Positions 53,296 through 62,874 of a stretch of 64,000 bases of DNA are shown piece after piece. The stretch is from Actinomycetes bacterium. GTDB lineage: Bacteria; Actinomycetota; Acidimicrobiia; Acidimicrobiales; RAAP-2. The stretch covers positions 24,832 through 88,831 of the forward strand of contig JAJYEQ010000007.1 of assembly GCA_021785695.1 (NCBI GenBank). Reading direction: 5' to 3'. Below the pieces are notes generated by a model, which did not search any database, was not told where the DNA came from, and saw only the letters and a program-made list of their open reading frames with translations. The first letter of the stretch is position 1. Each line of letters starts with the position of its first letter. A program made the translations under genes and the position numbers.

Positions 53296-54355
53296 CTGGG
53301 ACCAGGAGCTCGGCCACGTGGAGTCGGCAGCGCTCGACGCCCTCGCTGCGGCCGACTCGCTCGAGACGATCGACGCGGCCGCGGCCGAGTCAGTGGGGAA
53401 GCGCTCGGCGCTGGCCGTGATGCAGCGATCGCTGCGCGATGTCGATCCCGACGAGCGCCGCCGACGCGGCGCGCTCCTGCAGGCGAGCCGGACGCGCATC
53501 GAGGAGGCCGTGGCCTCGCGGCGCAGCGAGCTGGTCGGAGCACACCGGCGGGCCCAGTTGGCCAGCGACGCGCTCGACCTGGGCGACGTGATCACCGGCG
53601 CGCGGCCCTGGGCGCTGACCGCGGGGCACGGCGGACTGATCCCCGCGGTGCAGGCCGAGCTCGAGGACGTGTTCGTGGCCATGGGCTTCACCGTGGCCGA
53701 GGGGCCCGAGGTCGAGACGGACTGGTACAACTTCGAGGCGCTGAACATCCCGCCGGCCCATCCGGCACGGGGCCTGTGGGACACCTTCTACGTGGAGCTC
53801 GGCGATCCCGAGACGATCGTCCTGCGCACGCACACGTCGCCAACCCAGGTGCATCTGATGGAGCAGGCCGTCGCGGCCGGGACCCTGCCGATCCACTCGG
53901 TCATGCCGGGCCGCTGCTACCGGCGCGACACGCCTGATGCCCGCCACCTGGCGGTGTTCCACCAGGTCGAGGGGCTGGTGGTCGACGAGAACATCAGCTT
54001 CGCCGACCTGGCCGGCGTCATCGCGACCTTCACGCGCGCCTTCTTCGGTCCCGACATCCGCTCGCGGCTGCGACCCGGCTACTTCCCGTTCACCGAGCCG
54101 TCGGCCGAGTTCGAGATCACCTGCACGATCTGCCGGGGCGCCGGTTGCCGCACCTGCTCCCAGACCGGGTGGATCGAGCTTGGCGGGTGCGGCATGATGG
54201 ACCCGGCGGTCTTCGACGCGGTGGGGATCGACGCGGAGCGCTGGAGCGGCTTCGCCTTCGGGTTCGGCATCGACCGTTGCGCTCAAATGCGCGCCGGGAT
54301 CGCTGACCTGCGCGCCCTGACGGAGAACGACGTTCGTTTCCTGGAGCAGTTCTGA
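53288..54355 (+). CDS. pheS: Phenylalanine-tRNA ligase alpha subunit
   Basis: A 355-residue class II synthetase subunit with an N-terminal coiled-coil (1-85) that binds tRNA. Motif 2 is in LPIHSVMPGRCYRRDTPDAR with HQVEGLVVDE, the phenylalanine site near HTSPTQVHLM, and motif 3 in FAFGFGIDRCAQMRAGI. A four-cysteine segment, CTICRGAGCRTC, precedes GWIELGGCGM. ATG at 53288 with TAGCCT at 53274-53279 as a possible -10 eight bases upstream. pheT follows with a one-base overlap. Confidence 0.97.
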   Translation: MTDWDQELGHVESAALDALAAADSLETIDAAAAESVGKRSALAVMQRSLRDVDPDERRRRGALLQASRTRIEEAVASRRSELVGAHRRAQLASDALDLGDVITGARPWALTAGHGGLIPAVQAELEDVFVAMGFTVAEGPEVETDWYNFEALNIPPAHPARGLWDTFYVELGDPETIVLRTHTSPTQVHLMEQAVAAGTLPIHSVMPGRCYRRDTPDARHLAVFHQVEGLVVDENISFADLAGVIATFTRAFFGPDIRSRLRPGYFPFTEPSAEFEITCTICRGAGCRTCSQTGWIELGGCGMMDPAVFDAVGIDAERWSGFAFGFGIDRCAQMRAGIADLRALTENDVRFLEQF

Positions 54356-56826
54356 TGCGCGTACCTCGATCCTGGCTCAGCGAGTTCGTCGACCTGCCCG
54401 AATCCGACAGCGAGCTGCGCGACATCCTCGACGACCTCGGACTGGTTGTCGAGGCCGTGGACCAGGTGGGCGCGGGCCTGGAGCAGGTCGTCGTGGCTCG
54501 CGTCGAGGAGATCCACGCCATTCCCGGTGCCGACCGCATCCGCCGCGTCGTGATCGATGCCGGGGACGGCCCCGTCGAGGTGGTGTGCGGGGCGTGGAAC
54601 TTCGCGGTGGGCCAGCACGTGCCCTTCGCACCGGTCGGCACCGTCTTGCCCGGGGGGCTGGCGATCAACCGCCGGGTCATGCGCGGCGTCACCAGCAACG
54701 GCATACTCTGCTCGCCCCAGGAGCTCGAGATCGGCGACGACCACGGCGGGCTGCTCATCTTGGACGACCGGGGCGTGGACCAGGTGGGCCAGCCCGTGGG
54801 CGAGGCGCTCGGACTGGCCCCAGACGTGGTCTACACGCTGTCGGTCGAGGGCAACCGCCCCGACGCCTGGTCCATCTACGGGGTGGCTCGCGACCTGGCA
54901 GCTCGTCTGGGCCGGCCGGTGCGCGCGCCGGGACTGGCGGCTCCCGATGGCGGACCCGCCACGGCGGACGTGGCCCATGCCGTGGTGGACGCACCCGCGC
55001 TGTGCGCCCGGCTCACGGTGTCGGTCCTCGACCACGTGGTGATCGGCCCCTCACCGGCGTGGGTGGTCCGGCGCCTCGAGCGCGCCGGGATGCGCGCCAT
55101 CTCCAACGTGGTCGACGCGTCCAACTACGTGATGCTCGAGCTCGGACAGCCGACGCACCCCTACGACCTGGAGCGGGTGGCCGGGGCCACCCTCCAGGTC
55201 CGCGCGGCGCTGCCGGGCGAGACGCTGACGACTCTCGACGGCGTGCGGCGCGACCTGGCGCGACCGGGACGGGGACTCGGGGACACGGGCATTGACTGTG
55301 TGATCACCGATGGCGACGACCAGGTCATTGGCTTGGCCGGCATCATGGGCGGCGCCTCCACCGAGATCACCGAGTCCACGACGCGCGTCCTGGTGGAGGC
55401 GGCGTGCTTTGACGCGATGAGCATCGCGCGCTCCTCGAAGCGCCATGGACTGCGCACCGAGGCGTCCACGCGCTTCGAGCGCGGCGTGGACCCGGAACTC
55501 GCCCTGCGTGCGGTCGCGCGCCTGGTCGAGGTGCTGCGCGCCTCGATTCCCGGTCTCGTCTGGTGCTCGGACCCCCTCGACGTACGCGGCGAGGTGACGC
55601 CGCCCGCGCGGGTCGAGCTGCGCTCCGGCGACGTCGAACGGGCACTGGGGGCCCCCATCGAGGAGGCCGAGGTGCGCCAAGGTCTCGAGGCGCTGGGCTT
55701 CGCCGTGGCCGCCGGCGCCGGCGGGGGCCTGGTGGTCAGCGCGCCGAGCTCACGACCGGATGTGCGCGAGGGCGCGGCAGGCCGGGCCGACGTCATCGAG
55801 GAGATTGCCCGGCTCCACGGCTACCGCCGCCTGCCCCGCCGCACGCCGACCTGGGCCGCGCCCGGCGGGCTGAGTGACCGCCAGCGGCTGCGTCGCCGCC
55901 TGCGCACGGCCGTCGTGGACCTCGGGGTCACTGAGGTCTGGACGCCGTCGCTAGTCAGTGAGAGGCAGTTCGCGCGGACGCATGCTCAGGCGCGGCCGGT
56001 CCGGGTGACCAACCCCTTGGCCAGTGACAGCGTCATCTTGCGCCCGACGCTCGTGTCGGGCATCGCCGAGGTCTTTGCGCGCAATCGGGAACGCGGTCTG
56101 GTGGACCTGCGCCTGGGTGAGCTGGGCGTGGTCTTCGCGCATCCGGGCGACGTCGCCGAGCCGCGTCGCAGTCGCGGCGGCGTGGGCGGGTCGGCGCAGC
56201 TCGAGCTGCCGACCGAGACCGAGCGGCTCACGGTGCTGCTGGGGCATCACGACGACGACGCCACGACGGCCGTCGCGCTGTGGGTCACCCTGGCCGGACT
56301 GTTCGGGCTCGAGGAGTCGGACTTTCGCCTGCGGACTCGTGCGGACGTGGCCGCGACGCATCCCACGCGGACCGCCGAGGTCGTCACGCGCGGCGGTGAC
56401 GCGGTGGTGGGCGTGGTCGGTGAGCTGGACCCGGACCTGGTGCTGGAGATCAAGGGCGCCCCGGGACGCATTGGCCTGCTCGACCTGGACATCAGCGTGC
56501 TCGAGTCAGTGCTGGCGGCCCGGCCGGACCGGGTCGCCCAGGTCCCGAGCCGCTTCCCGAGTGCCCTCATCGACCTGGCCTTCACCGTTCCGCTCGCCGT
56601 GCCCGCCGGCGACGTCGCCGACGCTCTGCGGACCACGTCGGTCCTGGTGGAGTCGGTACGGCTCTTCGACGTCTACCGGGGCGCCGGAGTGCCCGCCGAC
56701 ACGCGGAGCCTGGCCTTCGCCGTGCGGCTGAGTGCTCCCGATCACACGCTCGAGGACGCCGAGGTCGCAGCGCTGCGCCAGCAGCTGATCGATGCCGCGG
56801 CGGCCGGGGGGGCGCGCCTGCGGTGA
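54355..56826 (+). CDS. pheT: Phenylalanine-tRNA ligase beta subunit
   Basis: An 823-residue subunit. The N-terminal tRNA-binding OB domain has VVCGAWNFAVGQHVPFAPVG, followed by the B3/B4 editing domain (about 200-400, with MRAISNVVDASNYVMLELGQ), the B5 domain, the catalytic-like core (ERGVDPELALRAVARLVE) and a C-terminal ferredoxin-like anticodon-binding domain (SRFPSALIDLAFTVP). Length and domain order are standard. Overlaps the thioesterase gene by four bases. Confidence 0.97.
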   Translation: MRVPRSWLSEFVDLPESDSELRDILDDLGLVVEAVDQVGAGLEQVVVARVEEIHAIPGADRIRRVVIDAGDGPVEVVCGAWNFAVGQHVPFAPVGTVLPGGLAINRRVMRGVTSNGILCSPQELEIGDDHGGLLILDDRGVDQVGQPVGEALGLAPDVVYTLSVEGNRPDAWSIYGVARDLAARLGRPVRAPGLAAPDGGPATADVAHAVVDAPALCARLTVSVLDHVVIGPSPAWVVRRLERAGMRAISNVVDASNYVMLELGQPTHPYDLERVAGATLQVRAALPGETLTTLDGVRRDLARPGRGLGDTGIDCVITDGDDQVIGLAGIMGGASTEITESTTRVLVEAACFDAMSIARSSKRHGLRTEASTRFERGVDPELALRAVARLVEVLRASIPGLVWCSDPLDVRGEVTPPARVELRSGDVERALGAPIEEAEVRQGLEALGFAVAAGAGGGLVVSAPSSRPDVREGAAGRADVIEEIARLHGYRRLPRRTPTWAAPGGLSDRQRLRRRLRTAVVDLGVTEVWTPSLVSERQFARTHAQARPVRVTNPLASDSVILRPTLVSGIAEVFARNRERGLVDLRLGELGVVFAHPGDVAEPRRSRGGVGGSAQLELPTETERLTVLLGHHDDDATTAVALWVTLAGLFGLEESDFRLRTRADVAATHPTRTAEVVTRGGDAVVGVVGELDPDLVLEIKGAPGRIGLLDLDISVLESVLAARPDRVAQVPSRFPSALIDLAFTVPLAVPAGDVADALRTTSVLVESVRLFDVYRGAGVPADTRSLAFAVRLSAPDHTLEDAEVAALRQQLIDAAAAGGARLR

Positions 56827-57557
56827 GCGCGTCGGCGATTCCGGACCCCAGCGTCACCTTCGCTCCGCGGAGGGCCCGCAGCCGCGCCTTCGCCACGCAT
56901 TGGCCGGTGCGCCTCGGCGACTGTGGCCCCGACGGCCGGCTGCGGCCTGACGGCCTGGTCCGCTACCTCCAGGACGTGGCGAGCGACGACTGGATCGACA
57001 CCGGGCTGCCCCCGGGCCCGACGTGGCTGGTGCGCCACGCGGCGGTGCGGCTGACGCCGGGCGCCCGGTGGCCCGAGCTCGGTGACGAGGTGACGCTCAC
57101 GACCTGGTGCTCGGGCAGCGGTGCCGCGTGGGCGGAGCGGCGCACCGACATCGCGGTCGGCGGCGAGTGCCGCCTCGAGACCGTGACCCTCTGGGTGTCT
57201 GTGGGCCCGTCGGGCCGTCCCGTGCGACTCGACGCGGGCTTCTTCGCCGCCTACGGGGAGTCCGCGCAGCGCAAGGTGTCGGCTCGCGTGAGCCTGGCGT
57301 CGCCGCCACCCGACGCCGAACGCCGGCCGTGGCCCCTGCGGCGCAGCGATCTCGACGTCGTGGGGCACATCAACAATGCGGCGCTGTGGTCGCCCCTGGT
57401 CGAGCTGGCCGCGGCGCCCCTGACCTTCGCGCGGGTGATCCACCACGCGCCGGTGACGGGAGATGATGCTCCCGAGTTGGTGGTGGCGGGCACCCGGTGG
57501 TGGCTAACCGTGCAGCAGCTCGTCCACGTCGAAGGCGTCTACGCGCTCGGCGGCTGA
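56823..57557 (+). CDS. Acyl-ACP thioesterase, FatA/FatB-like double hot-dog protein
   Basis: A 244-residue protein with two hot-dog domains. The first (about 25-140) has PVRLGDCGPDGRLRPDGLVR and WLVRHAAVRLTP; the second has WPLRRSDLDVVGHINNAALW, close to the active-site Asn-His region of acyl-ACP thioesterases, where the catalytic acid lies further on. It would release fatty acids from acyl carrier protein or hydrolyse acyl-CoA. It is translated with pheT (GTGA), an odd pairing. The last 54 bases overlap the EamA gene in antisense. Confidence 0.82.
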   Translation: MSASAIPDPSVTFAPRRARSRAFATHWPVRLGDCGPDGRLRPDGLVRYLQDVASDDWIDTGLPPGPTWLVRHAAVRLTPGARWPELGDEVTLTTWCSGSGAAWAERRTDIAVGGECRLETVTLWVSVGPSGRPVRLDAGFFAAYGESAQRKVSARVSLASPPPDAERRPWPLRRSDLDVVGHINNAALWSPLVELAAAPLTFARVIHHAPVTGDDAPELVVAGTRWWLTVQQLVHVEGVYALGG

Positions 57558-58403
57558 CGCCGGCGCCGTGGCCAGGATGCTGCCCAGCAGCACTAGGGGG
57601 AAGCCCACCGCGATGGCCGACGTCAGGGGCTCGTGCAGGAACGCGATACCCAACACCACGGCGATGGCCGTGTTGGTGTAGGTCACCACGACGCCGCGCG
57701 TCGAGCCCACTTCCTTGACGAGCTCGAAGAAGATCAGGAAGGCGCCGGCCGTGCAGATGAGTGAAAGGATCGCGACCGAGCTCACCGTCTCGCCGTTGAC
57801 GTGGCGGGGCCAGTGCGCGATGGCCCAGGGCGTCCAGGCGATCGCGACCATGGCGGTGGCGCCCGCGACGACCGCGACGCCCGGCACGTCGGCCAGCTTC
57901 GTCGCGAGGATCATGGGTCCGAAGGTGTAGCCGAGGGTGATCACCATCATGAGCCCGATCCAGCGCAGGGACCCACTGTGGGCGCCGCTAACGACGAGCA
58001 AGATGACGCCGGCCGCACCGACCAGCAGGCCGCTGTAGCGCCTCGGCGCGAAGCGCTCGCCGTTGCGCCGCAGGAGCTGCACGACCACCGAGATCAGGGG
58101 GACCGCCGCGATGAGCAGGCTGGTCAGCGAACTCGAGATGTGACGCTCGGCGGTGGCCATGAGGTACCAGGGGATGCCGAACTCGACGAACGCGAAGGCG
58201 GCGATCCAGCCCAGGTGACGGCGCACCGCGGACAGGTGGTGGCCGCGCAGGACCAGCGGGATCAGGACCAGGGCCGCGGGGGCGGTGCGCCCGAGAACCA
58301 GAACGCCCGGGTCAAGCTGGCGAACGGCGATCCGGATGAAGAAGTACGGGATGCCCCACACGACCGACATGGCCGCGAAGAGCACCCAGCCGCGACGTGA
58401 CAC
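57504..58403 (-). CDS. EamA-family drug/metabolite transporter
   Basis: A 299-residue permease with ten helices in two homologous EamA halves. The first begins WVLFAAMSVVWGIPYFFIRI and the second near residue 150 (LRWIGLMMVITLGYTFGPMI); RHISSSLTSLLIAAVPLISV and SVEAVxLG-like VGSTRGVVVTYTNTAIAVVL with FLHEPLTSAIAVGFPLVLLG are the repeat ends. Such exporters move amino acids or metabolites; the substrate is unknown, though the divergent arginine operon hints at amino-acid export. GTG at 58403 is supported by TACACT (complement of 58410-58415) 6 bases upstream. Confidence 0.85.
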   Translation of the reverse strand: MSRRGWVLFAAMSVVWGIPYFFIRIAVRQLDPGVLVLGRTAPAALVLIPLVLRGHHLSAVRRHLGWIAAFAFVEFGIPWYLMATAERHISSSLTSLLIAAVPLISVVVQLLRRNGERFAPRRYSGLLVGAAGVILLVVSGAHSGSLRWIGLMMVITLGYTFGPMILATKLADVPGVAVVAGATAMVAIAWTPWAIAHWPRHVNGETVSSVAILSLICTAGAFLIFFELVKEVGSTRGVVVTYTNTAIAVVLGIAFLHEPLTSAIAVGFPLVLLGSILATAPASAAERVDAFDVDELLHG

Positions 58404-58409
58404 CCAGCC

Positions 58410-58468
58410 AGTGTATCGGGCGGGCGCCCGTTTGCATAAACGGCCATTTGTGTGCATAAACTTGCGTC
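58410..58468. promoter_or_regulatory. Divergent promoters with a putative ArgR operator
   Basis: Towards the permease: TACACT (complement of 58410-58415). Towards argC: TTGCAT (58432-58437), 17 bases, CATAAA (58455-58460), 8 bases, GTG; a leaderless start. Two copies of TGCATAAAC begin 20 bases apart, at 58433 and 58453, in the only AT-rich patch here. They resemble ARG-box half-sites, and argR is the fourth gene of the operon, so ArgR with arginine probably represses at this point. Confidence 0.55.
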
Positions 58469-59476
58469 GTGGACATTGCGATCATCGGGGCCAGCGGCTA
58501 TGCGGGATCCGAGCTGTACCGGCTGGCCGACGCCCATCCCCGCCTCAACGTGGTGGTGGCCACCGCTGCGTCGCAGGCGGGACGTCGCGTGAGCGAGGCG
58601 GTGCCGGCCCTGGCGGCCATTGCGGGCGACCAGCGCTACGCGCCGACCGCGGCGGCCCTGACGGCCGAGGTCGACACGGCGTTCATCGCCCTACCCCACG
58701 GTGAGAGCCAGTCGCTGGTCCCGGACCTCCTGGCGCGCGGCGTGCGCGTCATTGACCTCGGGGCAGACTTTCGCCTGAAGGACGCCGCGACCTACGCGCA
58801 CTGGTACGGGCACGAGCACGTAGCGCCCCAGTATCTGGGCGACGCCGTCTACGGACTGGTCGAGCGCCACCGCCACGAACTGCCCGGGGCGCGCCTGGTG
58901 GCGTCGCCGGGGTGCTACCCGACGGCCTCGATCCTGGCCCTGGGACCCTTCGCGGACGCCGGCCTGCTCGAGAGGGGCAGCGTCATCGTCAATGCGCTCA
59001 GCGGCACCTCGGGTGCGGGCCGGTCGCTCAGTGAGCGCCTGCAGTTCAGCCGCCTGGCGGGCAACGCCGAGGCCTACGGGCTCTTGAACCACCGTCACAC
59101 CGCCGAGATGGAGATGGAGCTCGGCGAGGGCGTGCTGTTCACGCCGCACCTGCTCCCGGTGAGCCGCGGGATGCTGGTGACCGCCTACGCTCGCGTGCGC
59201 GACCCGAATCTCGACCCGCTGGCTCTCCTGCGGGAGGCCTACGCCGATGAGCCCTTCGTCGTGGTCCAAGATGAGCCGCCCGCGCTGAAGGATGCGGTGG
59301 GCTCGAACCTCTGCGTCGTCTCGGCCCGCATCGATCCGCGCACCGGCTGGCTGATCGCCCTGAGTGCGATCGACAATCTGATCAAGGGGGCGGCCGGTCA
59401 GGCGATCCAGGCCTGGAACGTCGCGACGGGCCTCGCCGAGACCACCGGCCTGCCGCGAGCAGGAGTCACGCCGTGA
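58469..59476 (+). CDS. argC: N-acetyl-gamma-glutamyl-phosphate reductase
   Basis: A 335-residue NADPH enzyme. The nucleotide-binding IAIIGASGYAGSELYRL starts the protein, and the catalytic cysteine lies in VASPGCYPTASILALGP near residue 150, with the histidine in NHRHTAEMEMEL. First gene of argC-argB-argF-argR-argG-argH. GTG start without a ribosome-binding site, in line with a leaderless message. argJ, usually next, is absent. Confidence 0.96.
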   Translation: MDIAIIGASGYAGSELYRLADAHPRLNVVVATAASQAGRRVSEAVPALAAIAGDQRYAPTAAALTAEVDTAFIALPHGESQSLVPDLLARGVRVIDLGADFRLKDAATYAHWYGHEHVAPQYLGDAVYGLVERHRHELPGARLVASPGCYPTASILALGPFADAGLLERGSVIVNALSGTSGAGRSLSERLQFSRLAGNAEAYGLLNHRHTAEMEMELGEGVLFTPHLLPVSRGMLVTAYARVRDPNLDPLALLREAYADEPFVVVQDEPPALKDAVGSNLCVVSARIDPRTGWLIALSAIDNLIKGAAGQAIQAWNVATGLAETTGLPRAGVTP

Positions 59477-60255
59477 CCGTGGTGATCAAGCTTGGGGGGC
59501 ACGCCCTGGACCGGGTGGACGCCGAGGCGCCGCGCCTGGTCGAGCTGGCCGCCGACGTGTGCGCGCTGCGCGACGAGGGTGTCCTCATCGTGCACGGCGG
59601 AGGTCCCCAGATTGCCGAGCTGTCCGACCGCCTGGGTGTGTCGAGCCACTTCACCGATGGGCTGCGCGTCACCGACGCGGAGACCATGCGGGTGGTGGCG
59701 TGGGCGCTGAGCGAGGTGAACCTGGCGGTGACCTCGGCCCTGGTGCACGCGGGGCTCCCCGCCGTCGGCCTCGCGGGAGTCAGCGGTGGCGTGGTCCGGG
59801 GGGCGCCGGCGGGCCCCGCGTGGGGACGCACGGCCCAGGGCGTCACCGTGGAGCCGGCCGCGCTGGTCGCCCTGGTGGGCGCGTCGTGGATCCCCGTGAT
59901 CAGTCCGATTGCCCTGGCGAGCGACGGCGGGGTGGTCAACGCCAACGCTGACACGGTGGCCGGCGCGATCGCCGGGGCCCTGGGCGCTCGCGCCCTGTTC
60001 CTGCTCAGCGACGTGGAACAGCTGCGCGCCGATCCTGACGACCCGGCCTCCGCGCTGGCGCACGTCACGGGCGCGGACATCACGCGGATGCTGGCGTCGG
60101 GGGCGATGCGCGACGGCATGCGGCCCAAGGCGCGCGCGGCGTTGGACGCCGTGCGCGCGGGAGCTCGACGGGTGGTGGTCGGCGACGGCACGCGGCCGCA
60201 CGCGCTGCGCGAGCTGCTGGCCGGGCAGGGTCCGAGCACGGAGGTGGTGGCGTGA
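59473..60255 (+). CDS. argB: Acetylglutamate kinase, short form
   Basis: A 260-residue amino-acid kinase. VIKLGGHAL with the catalytic lysine, [17 protein letters not shown] and [20 protein letters not shown] are intact. It lacks the N-terminal helix of arginine-inhibited hexameric enzymes, so it is probably not feedback-regulated by arginine. The middle is divergent: [20 protein letters not shown] replaces the usual GLSGKDG region, and SDVEQLRAD replaces TDVxGVxxD. These could change substrate contacts; the operon still supports the ArgB assignment. Overlaps argC and argF by four bases each. Confidence 0.85.
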   Translation: MTVVIKLGGHALDRVDAEAPRLVELAADVCALRDEGVLIVHGGGPQIAELSDRLGVSSHFTDGLRVTDAETMRVVAWALSEVNLAVTSALVHAGLPAVGLAGVSGGVVRGAPAGPAWGRTAQGVTVEPAALVALVGASWIPVISPIALASDGGVVNANADTVAGAIAGALGARALFLLSDVEQLRADPDDPASALAHVTGADITRMLASGAMRDGMRPKARAALDAVRAGARRVVVGDGTRPHALRELLAGQGPSTEVVA

Positions 60256-61166
60256 ACCGACATGTGGTGACTCTCGAGGAGCTGGGGGGGCGCGAGCTCG
60301 CCCAGATCTGCGCCTACGCGCTCGACGCGCCGCGCGACGTCCTCCAGGGCCAGGGCGTGGCGCTGGTCTTCGAGCAGCCGAGCCTGCGGACCCGGAGCTC
60401 CAGCGCCCTCGCGGTGCGCTCCCTGGGGGGATGGCCGATGTTCCTCACCGACGACGAGATCGGCCTCGACCAGCGCGAGTCGGTCGAGGACGTGGGGCGC
60501 ACGCTGGCCGAGTACTACGCGTTCTGCGCCCTGCGCGTGCGCGACCACGGGGTCTTTGGACGGCTCGTCGAGACGGTGGGCGACCGGCTCGGCGTCGTGA
60601 ACCTCCTCAGCCGGGCCGCCCACCCGACGCAGGCGGTCGCCGACGTCTTGACGATGGCCGAGCACTTCACCTCGGGGCGGGTCGAGGACCTGGCGGGACT
60701 GCGCGTGGCGTACGTGGGTGATGTCACGAACGTCGCGCGGTCACTGGCGGTCGCCCTGCGCCTGCTGGGCGCGGACGTCGTCCTCGGTGCACCCGACGCG
60801 TACCAGCTGGGGGAAGGCGGGCCCGAGGATCCGCGCCGCATCGCGCACGGGTCGTTGCGTCTCGTGGGGTCCGCGCGCGAGGCGGTGGCCGGCGCCCACG
60901 TCGTCTACACGGACTCGTGGATCTCCATGGGCCTCGAAGCCGAGCGGGGCGAGCGGCTGGAGGCCCTGCGGGACTTCCAGGTGAGCGAGGACCTCCTGGC
61001 GGGTGCGGACCCCGCCGCCGTGGTGATGCACTGCCTGCCCGCCCACCGGGGCGAGGAGGTCGATCCGCAGGTGCTGGACACGCCACGATCGCTGGTGTGG
61101 CGTCAAGTCGCCCATCGCGTCTCGGCGATGCGCGGCGCGCTGCGCTGGATGAAGGAGACCTCATGA
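60252..61166 (+). CDS. argF: Ornithine carbamoyltransferase
   Basis: A 304-residue transcarbamylase. The carbamoyl-phosphate motif reads SLRTR (44-48) rather than STRTR, followed by SSSALAVRSLGG. HPTQAVADVLTM (from His124), the ornithine loop DSWISMG (221-227) and HCLPAHRGEE with Cys261 match ornithine enzymes. SLRTR is a form I associate with acetyl- and succinylornithine transcarbamylases, but the SMG loop points to free ornithine. Expected to make citrulline. Overlaps argB and argR by four bases. Confidence 0.88.
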   Translation: MNRHVVTLEELGGRELAQICAYALDAPRDVLQGQGVALVFEQPSLRTRSSSALAVRSLGGWPMFLTDDEIGLDQRESVEDVGRTLAEYYAFCALRVRDHGVFGRLVETVGDRLGVVNLLSRAAHPTQAVADVLTMAEHFTSGRVEDLAGLRVAYVGDVTNVARSLAVALRLLGADVVLGAPDAYQLGEGGPEDPRRIAHGSLRLVGSAREAVAGAHVVYTDSWISMGLEAERGERLEALRDFQVSEDLLAGADPAAVVMHCLPAHRGEEVDPQVLDTPRSLVWRQVAHRVSAMRGALRWMKETS

Positions 61167-61650
61167 CCAAGACGCAGCGACAGCACCGCATTGCCGAGAT
61201 GCTCGAGCACGAGACCATCTCGACGGCCGCCCAGCTGGTGGGTCGCCTCCAGGCCGAGGGCGTCGCGGCCACGCAGGCGACGGTCACGCGTGACCTCCAC
61301 GAGCTGGGCAGCATCAAGGTCCGCGACGACCAGGGCGTGCGCCGTCTGGTGCTGCCCACGGTGACCAAGATGAGTGCCCCGCCGCTGGACCACCTGCGCC
61401 GCATGATGACCGAGTGGGTGGTGTCGGTGGAGGGCTCGGTCAACCTGGTCGTCCTGCACACCCCGCCGGGGTGCGCGCACGTCGTGGCATCGGCTCTCGA
61501 TCGAAGCGTCCTGCCGGACGTACTCGGTAGTGTGGCGGGGGACGACACCGTGCTGGTCATCGCGCGCGATGAGCGCTGCGGGCGGCGTCTGGTCAGTCAG
61601 TTCCGCCAACTGGCAGCCCTGCCGGTGGGCAAGGAGGGAAAGGGCGCGTA

Positions 61651-61651
<1 letters not shown>
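61163..61651 (+). CDS. argR: Arginine repressor
   Basis: A 162-residue ArgR. The N-terminal winged helix (QRQHRIAEMLEHETISTAAQ, then ATQATVTRDLHELGSIKVR) binds ARG boxes, and the C-terminal hexamer domain has the arginine-binding VLGSVAGDDTVLVIARDE. It sits inside the operon it is expected to control; candidate sites lie before argC. Confidence 0.95.
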
Positions 61652-62870
<1,219 letters not shown>

Positions 62871-62874
<4 letters not shown>

